Source: Sphingomonas guangdongensis (GTDB lineage: Bacteria; Pseudomonadota; Alphaproteobacteria; Sphingomonadales; Sphingomonadaceae). From it: 64,000 nt of DNA. Shown in pieces: positions 9,060 through 20,438 of the stretch. The stretch is taken from the NCBI RefSeq assembly GCF_900199185.1, contig NZ_OBMI01000002.1:372001-436000 (forward strand). The letters are read 5' to 3'. Under the pieces are notes generated by a model. It saw only the letters and a program-made list of their open reading frames with translations, did no database searches and was not told where the DNA came from. Each line of letters opens with the position of its first letter. Within the stretch, counting starts at the first letter, position 1. The position numbers and the translations under genes were made by a program.

Positions 9060-9764
9060 TCACGATAACCCGTCGTCCCGGTACCTGATCTGCAGGTAGC
9101 GCTCGCGCGTCGCGAACTGGTCGAGGTCGCCCTGCGCGAGCTGGGTCGACAGGTCGCCGATCTCCTCCTCGATCAGCTTGAGGCCGTCGGCGAGCTGCTC
9201 GTCCGGGGTGCGGCCGTTGCGCGGCACGCCTCGCAACGGCTCGGGCACCCGCGCATAGCCCTTGACCAGCTCGGGGAGCTGCTCGCCGACCAGCTTGCGA
9301 ACTTCCTGCGCGACCGGCACGCCCTCGTCGAGCGCGGTCAGCTGCGGCCCGAGCGTCTCCAGGCGCAGGCCGATCGCGTCGAGCAGCGGCTGGGCGGGAG
9401 CGGGAAGGGCGGGGCGCTGCCGCTCCAGCCATGCCTCCGTCTGAAGCGGCAGGGTACGCAGGGGCGTGGTCGGCAGCGTCTCGGCGCGAACCTCCGGCTC
9501 GACCGGCGCCATTGCCAGCAGCACGGTGGCGGCGATCAGGAGCGCCATGACCGCGAGTGCGCCGAACATGCCAAGCGGGATGAAGAAGCCGACCACGACC
9601 GCGGCGACGATGATGGTCGCATCGACCGCGGCGATGCGGAGCAGGCGGCGACCGACTTCCGCCTCGCGCCGCTTGCGCGACCTGGTGGACGCCCCGCGCG
9701 AGTTGGCGCGGGTGCGGTCGAGCACCTCCGACGAGCGCGCGATTTGGTCGTCAACGTCGCTCAC
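9060..9764 (-). CDS. XpaC-like membrane protein downstream of telA
   Basis: A 234-residue protein starting at GTG 9764. The N-terminal 40 residues are charged, followed by two hydrophobic segments ('IIVAAVVVGFFIPLGMFGAL' and the next 20 residues), then a soluble helical region. The layout and its place directly after telA match the XpaC/5-bromo-4-chloroindolyl phosphate hydrolysis family, which is often linked to TelA in stress-resistance gene pairs. Only four bases separate it from telA. The biochemical role is unknown; the family name comes from a phenotype, not a proven enzyme. Confidence 0.65.
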   Translation of the reverse strand: MSDVDDQIARSSEVLDRTRANSRGASTRSRKRREAEVGRRLLRIAAVDATIIVAAVVVGFFIPLGMFGALAVMALLIAATVLLAMAPVEPEVRAETLPTTPLRTLPLQTEAWLERQRPALPAPAQPLLDAIGLRLETLGPQLTALDEGVPVAQEVRKLVGEQLPELVKGYARVPEPLRGVPRNGRTPDEQLADGLKLIEEEIGDLSTQLAQGDLDQFATRERYLQIRYRDDGLS

Positions 9765-9768
9765 CGCC

Positions 9769-10983
9769 TCACAGCGCCTCGAGCTTGAACGTGTCGGCCG
9801 ATGACGGTCCGGCGAGCTGCGCCTGCGCCTGCGCCTGCCCTTCCGCGCGCGCGATGTAACCGCGTGACTTTTCGACCTCGTTGGTCAGCGTGTTGACGGT
9901 GGTCTTCATGCTCTCCAGCGCCTTGCCCTTGAAGGCGTCGATCGCGTCCATCGTGTCGTAGATGTTCTGGAAGGCGCGCTGCAGCGTCTCAACCGGGATG
10001 GTCGAGGCCGCTGCCTGCTCGTGGATCTGCGCGGTCTGCGACTTGAGCAGCTTGCCGGTCGAATCGATGATGTTGGCGGTGGTGGTGTTCAGCTGGGTGA
10101 TCTGCTCCAGCACCAGCTTCTGGTTGGTGAGCGCCTGCGCGACCGTCACCGCCGTGCGCAGCGCCGCAACGGTCGTGGTGCTCGCGCGGTCGACGCCCTT
10201 CACCAGCTCGACGTTGTTCTTCTTGACCAGATCGAGCGCGAGATAGCCCTGTACGGTGACGGCCATCTGGGTCAGCAGGTCCTGGGTGCGCTGGCGGGTG
10301 TAGAACAGCGCGGTCTCGCGGATCGCCTTGGCCTTGGCCGGATCGCTGTGGTCGAGGTCGTTGGCCTTGTCCTCCAGCGCCTGGTCCATCGTCTTGGACA
10401 GGTGGATCATCTGTTCGAGCCGGCCCATCGCCGCCCACAGGTTTTGCCGCTCCACGTCGATCGCGGCATTGTCCATGAGGAGCTCGTCCTTGCCGGACGC
10501 CAGGCTCTTTAGGATGGACGCGATGTGGGTCTGCGACGATTTGTACCCGTCGAAGTAGTTGCGCATCTTGTTGCCGAACGGAATGATCCCGAACAGCTTC
10601 TTGGGCGCGAGCAGGTTGCCCTGGCGGCCCGGATCGAGATCCTCGATCGTGCGGCGCAGCTGGGCGAGGTCGGCGCCGACGCCCGACTCCTGATCCATCG
10701 CGCGGACCGGACGATCGAGAAAGCGGTTCGACTGGCCCGCCGCCTCGCGGATTTCCTTCGCGCCCATGGCGGTGATCGCATCGACGCGCTTGCCGAACTC
10801 CGGGCTGTTCGCGTCCTGCGCGACCAGGTCGGTCACGAACGCATCGACCCGCTCCTGCAGCTTGGAGCGCGTGCCCTCGTCCACCGGCACCAGCCCCGCC
10901 GCCTTCTCCACGGTGACCGGCGGCACCGGATCGGGCGGGGTCAGCACCAGGTCCTTCTCCGCGGTGATCGTCTCTTTGGCCAT
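9769..10983 (-). CDS. telA: Toxic anion resistance protein TelA/KlaA family
   Basis: A 404-residue helical cytoplasmic protein from the ATG at 10983. Typical TelA segments are visible: 'PKKLFGIIPFGNKMRNYFDGYKS'-like centre, 'IDVERQNLWAAMGRLEQMI', and a C-terminal half with 'QRAFQNIYDTMDAID'. Family members are linked to tellurite and other stress resistance in bacteria, but the mechanism is not settled. It forms an operon with the XpaC-like gene. Upstream is the divergent typA gene, with a 187-base intergenic region that should hold both promoters. Confidence 0.85.
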   Translation of the reverse strand: MAKETITAEKDLVLTPPDPVPPVTVEKAAGLVPVDEGTRSKLQERVDAFVTDLVAQDANSPEFGKRVDAITAMGAKEIREAAGQSNRFLDRPVRAMDQESGVGADLAQLRRTIEDLDPGRQGNLLAPKKLFGIIPFGNKMRNYFDGYKSSQTHIASILKSLASGKDELLMDNAAIDVERQNLWAAMGRLEQMIHLSKTMDQALEDKANDLDHSDPAKAKAIRETALFYTRQRTQDLLTQMAVTVQGYLALDLVKKNNVELVKGVDRASTTTVAALRTAVTVAQALTNQKLVLEQITQLNTTTANIIDSTGKLLKSQTAQIHEQAAASTIPVETLQRAFQNIYDTMDAIDAFKGKALESMKTTVNTLTNEVEKSRGYIARAEGQAQAQAQLAGPSSADTFKLEAL

Positions 10984-11170
10984 CTCGCTCTCTTCTCCAC
11001 ACCCGTCGCGCAGCACCGTAGCGCCGGGCCGGACCGCATCCAACTGTCTTAGCCATATAAGTCGCTTTGGGCGCGTTCAAGGCGCGGCCCTTCCCGCAAC
11101 GCAGCAAATGCGCTAGGGGCCCGCGCGACCAGCCGGCGACGAGCGCCGGGCGACCCCGGGAAAATCACAC

Positions 11171-12988
11171 GTGAATTTGCGCAACATCGCCATCATCGCC
11201 CACGTCGATCACGGCAAGACGACGCTGGTGGACCAGCTCTTCCGCCAGTCGGGCACCTTCCGCGATAACCAGCGCGTCGAGGAGCGCGCGATGGATTCGA
11301 ACGACCTGGAAAAGGAGCGCGGGATCACCATCCTGGCCAAGCCCACGTCGATCGAGTGGGAGGGCACGCGCATCAACATCGTCGACACGCCCGGCCACGC
11401 CGACTTCGGCGGCGAGGTGGAGCGCATCCTGTCGATGGTCGACGGCGTCGTGCTGCTGGTCGATTCGTCGGAAGGCGCGATGCCGCAGACCAAGTTCGTG
11501 ACCGGCAAGGCGCTGGCCCTGGGCCTGCGTCCGATCGTGGTCGTCAACAAGGTCGACCGTCCGGACGAGCGCATCCAGGAAGTGCTGGACGAAGTGTTCG
11601 ACCTGTTCGTGACGCTGGATGCCACCGACGAACAGCTCGACTTCCCCGTGCTCTACGCGTCCGGCCGCAACGGCTATGCCAGCGAGGATCCGGCGCGGCG
11701 CGAGGGCACGCTGGAGCCGCTGTTCCGCAAGATCGTCGATCACGTGCCGCCGCCGAACCTCGACCAGGACGCGCCCTTCTCGTTCCTGGTGACGCTGCTC
11801 GATCGTGACAACTTCCTCGGCCGGGTGCTCACCGGCCGCGTCCAGTCGGGCGTGGTCAAGGTCAACCAGCCGATCCACGCGCTGGACATGGACGGCAAGG
11901 TCATCGAGACCGGCCGCGCGTCCAAGCTGATGAGCTTCCGTGGCCTCGACCGCGTGCCCGTCGAGGAAGCGCGCGCGGGCGACATCATCAGCCTTGCCGG
12001 CCTGAGCGTCGCTACCGTGTCGAACACGATCGCCGACACGTCGGTGACGGAGGCGATCCAGGCGCAACCGATTGATCCGCCGACGCTGTCGATGCGCTTC
12101 GCGGTGAACGACAGCCCGATGGCGGGTCGCGAGGGCAGCAAGGTGACCAGCCGCATGATCCGCGATCGGCTGGAGCGCGAGGCGGAGTCGAACGTCGCGA
12201 TCAAGGTGACCGAGAGCGCCGACAAGGACAGCTTTGAGGTCGCGGGCCGCGGCGAGCTTCAGCTCGGCGTCTTGATCGAGACGATGCGTCGCGAGGGCTT
12301 CGAGCTCGGCATCAGCCGGCCGCGCGTCCTGTTCCGCGAAGAGAGCGGCCAGAAGACCGAGCCGTACGAGACGGTCGTCATTGACGTGGACGACGAGTTC
12401 TCAGGCACGGTCGTCGACAAGATGAACCAGCGCAAGGGCGAGATGACCGACATGCGTCCGTCCGGCGGCGGCAAGACGCGCATCACCTTCTCGGCACCGT
12501 CGCGCGGCCTGATCGGCTATCACGGTGAGTTCCTGTCCGACACGCGCGGCACCGGCATCATGAACCGGCTGTTCGAAAAGTACGGGCCGCACAAGGGCCC
12601 TATCGAGGGGCGCAAGAACGGCGTGCTGATCTCCAACGGCGTCGGCGAGGCGCAGGCTTACGCACTCGGGCCGCTGGAGGATCGCGGCATCCTTTTCGTC
12701 GGTCACGGCGAGGCGCTGTACGAGGGCATGATCATCGGTGAGAACGCCAAGACGGAGGACCTGGAGGTCAATCCGATGAAGGCAAAGCAGCTCACCAACT
12801 TCCGCGCATCCGGCGGCAAAGACGACGCGGTGCGCCTCAGCCCGCCCAAGAAGATGACCCTGGAGCAGGCGATCGCCTACATCGACGACGACGAGATGGT
12901 GGAGGTGACACCAACCAAGATCCGGCTGCGCAAGCGCCACCTCGACCCGCATGAGCGCAAGCGGGCATCGCGCGCCAAGGCGGCCTGA
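11171..12988 (+). CDS. typA: Ribosome-associated translational GTPase TypA/BipA
   Basis: A 605-residue GTPase of the translation-factor family that acts on the ribosome and helps 50S assembly and stress or cold adaptation. GTP-binding motifs: '[10 protein letters not shown]' (G1, about residues 10-19), 'ERGITI' (G2), 'DTPGHADF' (G3) and 'NKVDRP' (G4). The C-terminal half carries BipA segments such as '[20 protein letters not shown]' and 'NFRASGGKD'. It starts at GTG 11171, directly before the conserved '[14 protein letters not shown]'. Confidence 0.95.
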   Translation: MNLRNIAIIAHVDHGKTTLVDQLFRQSGTFRDNQRVEERAMDSNDLEKERGITILAKPTSIEWEGTRINIVDTPGHADFGGEVERILSMVDGVVLLVDSSEGAMPQTKFVTGKALALGLRPIVVVNKVDRPDERIQEVLDEVFDLFVTLDATDEQLDFPVLYASGRNGYASEDPARREGTLEPLFRKIVDHVPPPNLDQDAPFSFLVTLLDRDNFLGRVLTGRVQSGVVKVNQPIHALDMDGKVIETGRASKLMSFRGLDRVPVEEARAGDIISLAGLSVATVSNTIADTSVTEAIQAQPIDPPTLSMRFAVNDSPMAGREGSKVTSRMIRDRLEREAESNVAIKVTESADKDSFEVAGRGELQLGVLIETMRREGFELGISRPRVLFREESGQKTEPYETVVIDVDDEFSGTVVDKMNQRKGEMTDMRPSGGGKTRITFSAPSRGLIGYHGEFLSDTRGTGIMNRLFEKYGPHKGPIEGRKNGVLISNGVGEAQAYALGPLEDRGILFVGHGEALYEGMIIGENAKTEDLEVNPMKAKQLTNFRASGGKDDAVRLSPPKKMTLEQAIAYIDDDEMVEVTPTKIRLRKRHLDPHERKRASRAKAA

Positions 12989-12989
12989 T

Positions 12990-13012
12990 CCGGGGCGGCT
13001 CACCCGCCCCGG
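12990..13012 (+). terminator. Terminator-like hairpin after typA
   Basis: A perfect 9-base-pair stem (CCGGGGCGG / CCGCCCCGG) with a 5-base loop begins one base after the typA stop. There is no clear T run, so it may be a pause or processing hairpin instead of a classical intrinsic terminator. Confidence 0.5.
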
Positions 13013-13100
13013 CGATCGGTCGCTTCTGCCTTTAACTGGATCAGGCAGATTGCCTGCGCTGCTAAGGAACCCGGTGGCGGCATGCCGCGCTTTTACGCGC

Positions 13101-13343
13101 ATGCCGCGCTATTACCTCAACCTCTACAACGACGTCGACGTCGTCGATGAGGAAGGGGGCGAGTTCGCCGACCAGGCGGCAGCGGAAGCCGCCGCCGTCC
13201 GCAGCGCCCGCGAGCTCATGGCGGAGCATGTCATGGCGGGGCTGCCGCTCGACCTCAACCACCGGGTTGAGGTCGTGACGGGGGACGGAACTGTCGTCTC
13301 CGTCCTGCGCTTCGGCGATCTGATCACGATCAAGGGCGGGTAG
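13101..13343 (+). CDS. DUF6894-type small protein
   Basis: An 80-residue cytoplasmic protein from the ATG at 13101, starting 'MPRYYLNLYNDVDVVDEEG' and containing 'ADQAAAEAAAVRSARELMAE'. This pattern (PRYYFx-L-x-D, then D-x-G-x-x-F, then Ala-rich 'AAAEAAxxARE') is what I know as DUF6894, common in Sphingomonas, Methylobacterium and Bradyrhizobium. Its function is unknown. A 112-base gap separates it from typA. Confidence 0.75.
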   Translation: MPRYYLNLYNDVDVVDEEGGEFADQAAAEAAAVRSARELMAEHVMAGLPLDLNHRVEVVTGDGTVVSVLRFGDLITIKGG

Positions 13344-13398
13344 CCTGCTACGGTTCGATCGCTTCACGACCTATGTTATTTCCCGTACGCGCCGGACC

Positions 13399-14229
13399 AT
13401 GCATCTCGCCCGAATGGTGGCCGCGACAATCACGAGGCTCCCGGCAGTGCAGGGGAGCATGGACGTCAGCAGTGGAGAGCAAACGCCGCTTGGCGCGTTT
13501 CTGAACCGGATCATGCAGCGCTCGGTGCTCACCGCCGATGAGCAGCAGGCGATCCTCGACCTTCCCACCCAGACCGTGCATCTGCGGGGCAAGCAGGACT
13601 TCGTCCACATCAACGAGCAGGTTGCGTACAGCTGCCTGGTCGTCTCAGGCGTGATCGCCCGGGTCGGGCAGACGGCGAAGGGTGCGCGGCAGATCACGTC
13701 GGTCCACCTGCCGGGCGAGATGGCCGACCTTCACTCCGCCGTCCGCCCGATCGGCCTTGGCGGGATGACGGCGCTGTGCCCCAGCACGATCCTGCGCATC
13801 TCGCACGGCGCGATCCGTCAGGTTGCCGCGCGCTTTCCCGCGATCGCGGAGGCGTTCTGGCGCGACTGCATGCTGGAATCGGCGATCCTACTGCAGTGGC
13901 TGCTGAACGTCGGGCGGCGTGATGCGCAGACCCGGCTCGCCCACATCTTCTGCGAGGTGGCGGTGCGGCTCGGGCGCAACCGGACGGCGGCGTGCCAGTA
14001 CGACTTTCCGGTCACGCAGGAGCAGCTGGGCGACGCGGCCGCGATGACCTCCGTCCACGTCAACCGGTCGCTGCGCGCGCTTCACGCCCGCGGGCTGCTG
14101 ACGGTGACGCGTGGGCGGGTGACGATCCACCAGTGGGAGGCGCTGGCGCGCGCGGGCGAGTTCGACCCGACCTATCTTCTCGCCGACATGGAGCCCCACC
14201 GCCAGGAACGGCTGCGGATCAGCGTCTGA
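13399..14229 (+). CDS. Crp/Fnr-family transcriptional regulator
   Basis: About 276 residues. The N-terminal part has a cyclic-nucleotide-binding-like fold: 'LRGKQDFVHINEQVAYSCLVVSGVIARVGQTAKGARQI'-type strands and 'LPGEMADLHS'. The C-terminal winged helix has 'FPVTQEQLGDAAAMTSVHVNRSLRALHARGLLTV' (about residues 205-235), the Crp recognition-helix region. No Fnr-like cysteine cluster is evident, so the signal is unknown. The start could be ATG 13399 or ATG 13459. No target genes can be named from the window. Confidence 0.85.
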   Translation: MHLARMVAATITRLPAVQGSMDVSSGEQTPLGAFLNRIMQRSVLTADEQQAILDLPTQTVHLRGKQDFVHINEQVAYSCLVVSGVIARVGQTAKGARQITSVHLPGEMADLHSAVRPIGLGGMTALCPSTILRISHGAIRQVAARFPAIAEAFWRDCMLESAILLQWLLNVGRRDAQTRLAHIFCEVAVRLGRNRTAACQYDFPVTQEQLGDAAAMTSVHVNRSLRALHARGLLTVTRGRVTIHQWEALARAGEFDPTYLLADMEPHRQERLRISV

Positions 14230-14345
14230 GCTGACGGCTCTTAACCTCTTGTTTGCCCGGAAGCGCCACACTGTGGCGGTGCCAACCGGCAACCGCCCGC
14301 GTAGCGCGAGTCCGGTTGGTGGCGAGCTAGCGGGAAGGGCAGGTC

Positions 14346-14609
14346 TTGGGCGATCACGAGCGGCGGACCGAACGGCGAGAGGACGTGCGCTGGGACGCGT
14401 GGCTCAGCGCTCGCGGCTACGGTGCCGCCCGTGTGACGATGGTCGACGTGTCGGCGGGCGGGGCGCAGGTCACCGCGCCGCTTGGCCTGCGGGTGCGCGA
14501 CCGCGTCACCTTGTCGCGGGAAAGCTACGGCATTCGTTCCGCGCGCGTGCAGTGGGTGGAGGCGAACCGCGTCGGGCTGGAGTTCGTCGGACCCGTCAAG
14601 GTCGCCTGA
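14346..14609 (+). CDS. PilZ-domain protein
   Basis: An 87-residue single-domain protein. It opens 'ERRTERREDVRWDAWLSARGYG' and continues 'VTMVDVSAGGAQVTAPLGLRVRD', matching PilZ: an N-terminal RxxxR c-di-GMP-binding motif and a D-x-S-x-x-G motif. PilZ proteins bind c-di-GMP and relay it to motility or exopolysaccharide machinery. The predicted start is TTG 14346. It lies between the Crp gene and the convergent PCuAC gene. Confidence 0.75.
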   Translation: MGDHERRTERREDVRWDAWLSARGYGAARVTMVDVSAGGAQVTAPLGLRVRDRVTLSRESYGIRSARVQWVEANRVGLEFVGPVKVA

Positions 14610-14618
14610 CGCGGGCGC

Positions 14619-15053
14619 CTAGGGTGCCGGATCGCCGGCGCCGCGCACCTCTGCCGAGGCGTTGACCACCGTTCGATCGGCAAACTCCAGCGTCAATGTC
14701 GTCCGGCCGCCGGCCCTCGCGTCCGGGGCGAGGTCGAACAGCATGACGTGCCGACCGCCGGGTGCGAAGCGGAGCGGTTGTCCGGCCGGCACCGGCACCT
14801 GGGTGAGCGGCGCCATCGTCATGGCCGATCCATGCGCCATGCTCTGGTGGAGCTCGCTCCGCCCCGCGATCCCGCTGCGAACCGCGGTCAGCACCCGCGG
14901 CGAGGCTGCCGGTGCGATGGTGAAGTAGGCGGCGGCGGGGCGGCCGGTGACAGCGGGGAGCCGCACCCAGGCGTCGCTCACCGCCGGCGCGTCCGCCCCG
15001 CACCCGGATAGCAGCACGCCCGCCAGCCCCAGCGCTGCCAGTGTTCCGCGCAT
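14619..15053 (-). CDS. Periplasmic copper chaperone PCuAC
   Basis: A 144-residue exported protein. The signal peptide has a lipobox-like end 'LLSGCG', so it may be a lipoprotein. The mature domain carries the PCuAC pattern: 'DAWVRLPAVTGRPAAAYFTI', 'SELHQSMAHGSAMTMAPL' (His and Met copper ligands, H-M-x10-M-x21-H-x-M type) and 'FAPGGRHVMLFDL'. Such proteins deliver Cu(I) to cytochrome oxidase CuA sites. It is divergent from dnaK. Confidence 0.85.
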   Translation of the reverse strand: MRGTLAALGLAGVLLSGCGADAPAVSDAWVRLPAVTGRPAAAYFTIAPAASPRVLTAVRSGIAGRSELHQSMAHGSAMTMAPLTQVPVPAGQPLRFAPGGRHVMLFDLAPDARAGGRTTLTLEFADRTVVNASAEVRGAGDPAP

Positions 15054-15107
15054 TCAACCCACTCCTCTTGCGAGAAAAACCACCCGTTCCTTAGGCTCGG
15101 AGCGGCT

Positions 15108-15135
15108 CTTGCGGCAAGGCGACCCCCACCTATAT
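15108..15135 (+). promoter_or_regulatory. Heat-shock-type (sigma-32-like) promoter for dnaK
   Basis: CTTGCG (15108-15113) and CCTATAT (15129-15135) are separated by 15 bases. This fits the alphaproteobacterial heat-shock pattern CTTGnn-N13-16-CyTATnT. Transcription would start near 15142 and give a leader of about 85 bases before dnaK. Assigned by pattern only. Confidence 0.5.
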
Positions 15136-15227
15136 CGCGCCGGTAACGATCGGTTCCCGCGTCGCCTAAATCTGGGGCGCGGGCGATCATTATCGGTTTG
15201 AGAACCTGGGGGTACAGGCAGAAGACT

Positions 15228-17144
<1,917 letters not shown>

Positions 17145-17161
17145 CCTGATGTTCCTCCATC

Positions 17162-17235
17162 GTCATGCCAGTGGACGCTGGCATCTCCGGCCGTCTCACG
17201 ACCGGCCTGAGATCCCAGCGTGCGCTGGGGTGACG
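17162..17235. repeat. REP-like palindromic element between dnaK and dnaJ
   Basis: Three nested hairpins: TGCCAG/CTGGCA, a central ACGACCGG arm, and CCCAGCG/CGCTGGG. The outer ends GTCATGCC... and ...GGGGTGACG are complementary in part. Similar palindromes occur elsewhere in this window (18408, 63547). It may protect or attenuate the dnaK transcript. Confidence 0.7.
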
Positions 17236-17264
17236 GTCGGGGGAGAGGGGGGCGGGGGCCCGTT

Positions 17265-18395
17265 ATGAGTACCGAGATCGACTATTACGAGCTGCTTCAA
17301 TGCGAGCGGACCGCCGACGATGCGACGATCAAGTCGTCCTACCGCAAGCTCGCGATGAAGTACCATCCGGACAAGAACGCCGGGTGCAAGGACAGCGAGG
17401 CCAAGTTCAAGGCGATCAGCGAGGCGTACGACTGCCTCAAGGACCCGCAGAAGCGCGCGGCCTATGATCGGTTCGGCCACGCCGCCTTCCGCAACGGCGG
17501 GCCGGGTGCGGGCGGCGGCTTCGGCGGCGGCGCGGATTTCGGTGGCTTTTCCGACATCTTCGAGAGCGTGTTCGGCGAGTTCATGGGCGGGCGGGCCGGC
17601 GGCGGTGCGCAGCAAGTCCGTCGCGGCGCCGACCTCCGCTACGACCTGGAGATCACGCTGGAGGACGCCTTTCACGGCAAGTCCGACGAGATCACGGTGG
17701 ATGTCTCCACCGCGTGCGACACCTGCGAGGGCACGGGCGCGACACCCGGGACCGGTCACCGCCACTGCGCGATGTGCGGCGGGGCGGGCAAGGTCCGCTC
17801 GCAGCAGGGGCCGTTCGTGTTCGAGCGAAGCTGCCCCGGCTGCAACGGCGCCGGTGCGGTGATCACCGATCCGTGCGTCAAGTGTCGCGGCGAGGGTCGC
17901 GTCGAGACCACCCGGACGATCCCGTTTGAAATTCCCCCAGGGGTCGATCACGGCACCAAGCTGCGCCTCCAGGGCCGCGGCGAGGCGGGCGCGCGGGGTG
18001 CGCCGGCAGGCGACCTCTACGTCTTTCTTCACGTAAAGAAGCACCCGATCTTCGCGCGCGAGGGAACCACCCTGTTCGCACGTGCGCCGATCAGCTTCAC
18101 AACGGCGGCGCTTGGCGGCGAGATCGAGCTTCCCGGGCTTGACGGCCAGCTGCACAGCATCCGGGTGGCGCCGGGAACCCAGTCCGGCCGCGAGCTGCGC
18201 CAGCGTGGTGCGGGCATGCCGGTGCTCCAGGGGCGCGGCCACGGCGACCTGGTGGTCCGGATCGAGGTGGAGACACCGACCAAGCTCAACGCACGCCAGC
18301 GCGAGCTGCTGGAGGCGTTCCGCGAAACGGAGACGGGCGAGGAGTGCCCGGAGTCGACCGGCTTCTTCGCCAAGATCAAGGCGGCGCTGGGCTGA
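17265..18395 (+). CDS. dnaJ: Chaperone DnaJ (Hsp40)
   Basis: A 376-residue type I J protein. The J domain has 'YYELLQCERTADDATIKSSYRKLAMKYHPDKN'-like sequence with the essential HPD motif (about residues 33-35), then a Gly/Phe-rich linker. The zinc-binding domain has four repeats: 'CDTCEGTG', 'CAMCGGAG', 'CPGCNGAG' and 'CVKCRGEG'. The C-terminal substrate domain follows. It stimulates DnaK ATPase. The ATG at 17265 fits the conserved N-terminus. Confidence 0.97.
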   Translation: MSTEIDYYELLQCERTADDATIKSSYRKLAMKYHPDKNAGCKDSEAKFKAISEAYDCLKDPQKRAAYDRFGHAAFRNGGPGAGGGFGGGADFGGFSDIFESVFGEFMGGRAGGGAQQVRRGADLRYDLEITLEDAFHGKSDEITVDVSTACDTCEGTGATPGTGHRHCAMCGGAGKVRSQQGPFVFERSCPGCNGAGAVITDPCVKCRGEGRVETTRTIPFEIPPGVDHGTKLRLQGRGEAGARGAPAGDLYVFLHVKKHPIFAREGTTLFARAPISFTTAALGGEIELPGLDGQLHSIRVAPGTQSGRELRQRGAGMPVLQGRGHGDLVVRIEVETPTKLNARQRELLEAFRETETGEECPESTGFFAKIKAALG

Positions 18396-18407
18396 TCGAC
18401 AGGTTCC

Positions 18408-18501
18408 GTCATTCTCGCGAGAGCGGGAATCTAGAGGCGGTGAAAGTGGTGGGACCCACTCAGGCCAGCCAGTCTAGATCCTCGCCGGCGCGGGGATGAC
18501 G
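18408..18501. repeat. REP-like palindromic element after dnaJ
   Basis: Outer arms GTCATTC... and ...GGATGACGG with inner TCTAGA/TCTAGA copies (near 18431 and 18473) and GC-rich hairpins. It lies between convergent dnaJ and the ABC exporter gene, so it may serve as a shared terminator. Confidence 0.7.
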
Positions 18502-18523
18502 GTTTGGTGGGGGTGCCGTCGCG

Positions 18524-20296
18524 TCAATCCCTATCGGCCCCGAATTGCAGCCGCGCCAAGCGCGCGTAGAGGCCATCGCGGGTGATCAACGTGGCATGGG
18601 TTCCGGTCTCCACGATCCGGCCGCTGTCCATGACCACGATCCGCCCCGCCGCGCGCACGGTTGCCAGGCGGTGCGCAATGACCAGCGTCGTCCGGCTCGC
18701 CATCAGCCGCTCGAGTGCGTCCTGCACCAGCCGCTCGCTCTCGGCATCGAGCGCCGAGGTGGCTTCGTCGAGGAGCAGGATCGGCGCGTCGCGGAGCAGC
18801 GCACGGGCGATTGCGATCCGCTGACGCTGCCCGCCCGACAGCCGCGCGCCGCCCTCTCCCAAATAGGTGTCGAGCCCGTCGGGCAGCGCGCGGAGAAACT
18901 CGGCGGCGTTGGCCGCGTCGGCCGCCTTCCAGAGCTCCGCGTCGGACGCCGCCCAGCGGCCATAACGCAGGTTGTCGCGGGCAGAGGCGGCGAAGATCAC
19001 CGTCTCCTGCGGCACCATGGCGATCCGCGCGCGCACCTCGGCCGGGTCGGCGGCGCGCACGTCGACGCCGTCGACCAGCACTCGCCCGCCGTCCGGATCG
19101 TAGAAGCGCTGCACAAGCTGGAACAGCGTCGACTTGCCAGCGCCCGATGGGCCGACCACCGCCACCGTCTCGCCCGGTGCGACGTCGAGCGTGAAGTCGT
19201 GGAGCGCGGCGACGTCGCGCCGGGTCGGGTAGCGGAAGACCACGTCCTCGAACCGGATCGCGCCGCGGGGCGGCTCGGGCAGCGGCAGCGGTGCGGCGGG
19301 GGCTGCAATCACGGGCGCGACCGACATCAGCTCCGCCAGGCGCGACGCCGCGCCTGACCCCCGCAGCAGATCGCCGGTCACTTCGGTCAGCGCGCCGAAC
19401 GATCCCGCGACCAGCCCGCCGGTTAGCACAAAGGCGGCGATCGTGCCGCCGGTCATCCGCCCGGAGGCGACGTCGATCGCGCCCTGCCACATGACGAGCG
19501 TGATCGCGGTGAAGATCAGCCCGATGACGGTTGCGGTCATTATCGCGCGCAGCAGGATGCGACGCTTGGCGGTGCCGAGCACCTGCTCCACCCCGCCGGC
19601 GAAGCGTTCGCCCTCGCGCGCCTGCTGGCCGAACGCCTGCACCACCTTCATCGCGCCCAGCGTCTCGCCCACCATGGCGCCCACGTCCGCCACCCGGTCC
19701 TGGCTCGAGCGAGAGATGGTGCGGACCTGGCGTCCGAGCAGCGCGATCGGCAGGATCACGAGCGGAATGCCGGCGAGCAGCATGCCGGTCAGCTTGGGCG
19801 ACAGGGTGAAGAGATAGATGATGCCGCCGACCCCCACCACGACGTTGCGCACCGCGATCGAGATGGTGGAGCCGACCAGCTGCTCGATGATGGTCGTGTC
19901 TGCGGTCATGCGGCTGGCGATCTCGCCGGGGCGGTTTTCCTCGAAGAAGCTGGGGCTCTGGCGCAGCAGGTTGCGGTGCACCGCAATTCTCAGGTCGGCG
20001 ACGACCCGCTCGCCCAGCCACGAGACGAAGTAGAAGCGGAAGGCGGTCGCGATCGCCATGACCACCACGATCAACAGCAGGTACTGGAACCACCGCGCGA
20101 TGTCGCCGCCACCGCTGCTCGCGAAGCCGCGGTCGATGATCAGCTTGAAGCTGGACGGGATCGCGAGGGTGGCGAGCGCGGCGACCAGCATCGCGGCGAG
20201 CGCGGCGGCGATGCGGCCGGGGTAGCGTGACGTGATCCGCCAGATGATCAGGAGGCTGCTGAAACGGGCAGGGCTGGCGGGAGCGGCAGTGGCCAT
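18524..20296 (-). CDS. ABC exporter, fused membrane and ATPase domains (MsbA-like)
   Basis: A 590-residue half-transporter. An N-terminal six-helix exporter domain covers about residues 1-320. The nucleotide-binding domain has Walker A 'VGPSGAGKSTLFQL' (about 380), the Q-loop 'MVPQETVIF', the signature 'LSGGQRQRIAIARALL', Walker B 'PILLLDEATSALD' and the H-loop 'IAHRLATV'. It would work as a homodimer in the inner membrane. The substrate is not evident; sphingomonad relatives are annotated as lipid or multidrug exporters. It stands alone on the minus strand, divergent from phaZ. Confidence 0.9.
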   Translation of the reverse strand: MATAAPASPARFSSLLIIWRITSRYPGRIAAALAAMLVAALATLAIPSSFKLIIDRGFASSGGGDIARWFQYLLLIVVVMAIATAFRFYFVSWLGERVVADLRIAVHRNLLRQSPSFFEENRPGEIASRMTADTTIIEQLVGSTISIAVRNVVVGVGGIIYLFTLSPKLTGMLLAGIPLVILPIALLGRQVRTISRSSQDRVADVGAMVGETLGAMKVVQAFGQQAREGERFAGGVEQVLGTAKRRILLRAIMTATVIGLIFTAITLVMWQGAIDVASGRMTGGTIAAFVLTGGLVAGSFGALTEVTGDLLRGSGAASRLAELMSVAPVIAAPAAPLPLPEPPRGAIRFEDVVFRYPTRRDVAALHDFTLDVAPGETVAVVGPSGAGKSTLFQLVQRFYDPDGGRVLVDGVDVRAADPAEVRARIAMVPQETVIFAASARDNLRYGRWAASDAELWKAADAANAAEFLRALPDGLDTYLGEGGARLSGGQRQRIAIARALLRDAPILLLDEATSALDAESERLVQDALERLMASRTTLVIAHRLATVRAAGRIVVMDSGRIVETGTHATLITRDGLYARLARLQFGADRD

Positions 20297-20438
20297 CCGC
20301 GCCGCCTAGCGCAGCTTGTGCCAGGGTGGAACCATATGCGCCCGCCGACCGCTTGTTGCAGTGCATGATGATTGTTTCGCAAGACTGCTGCTTTATATCG
20401 GCCACACGCCGGCGACCTCGGCGCGGGATGAACCGTTG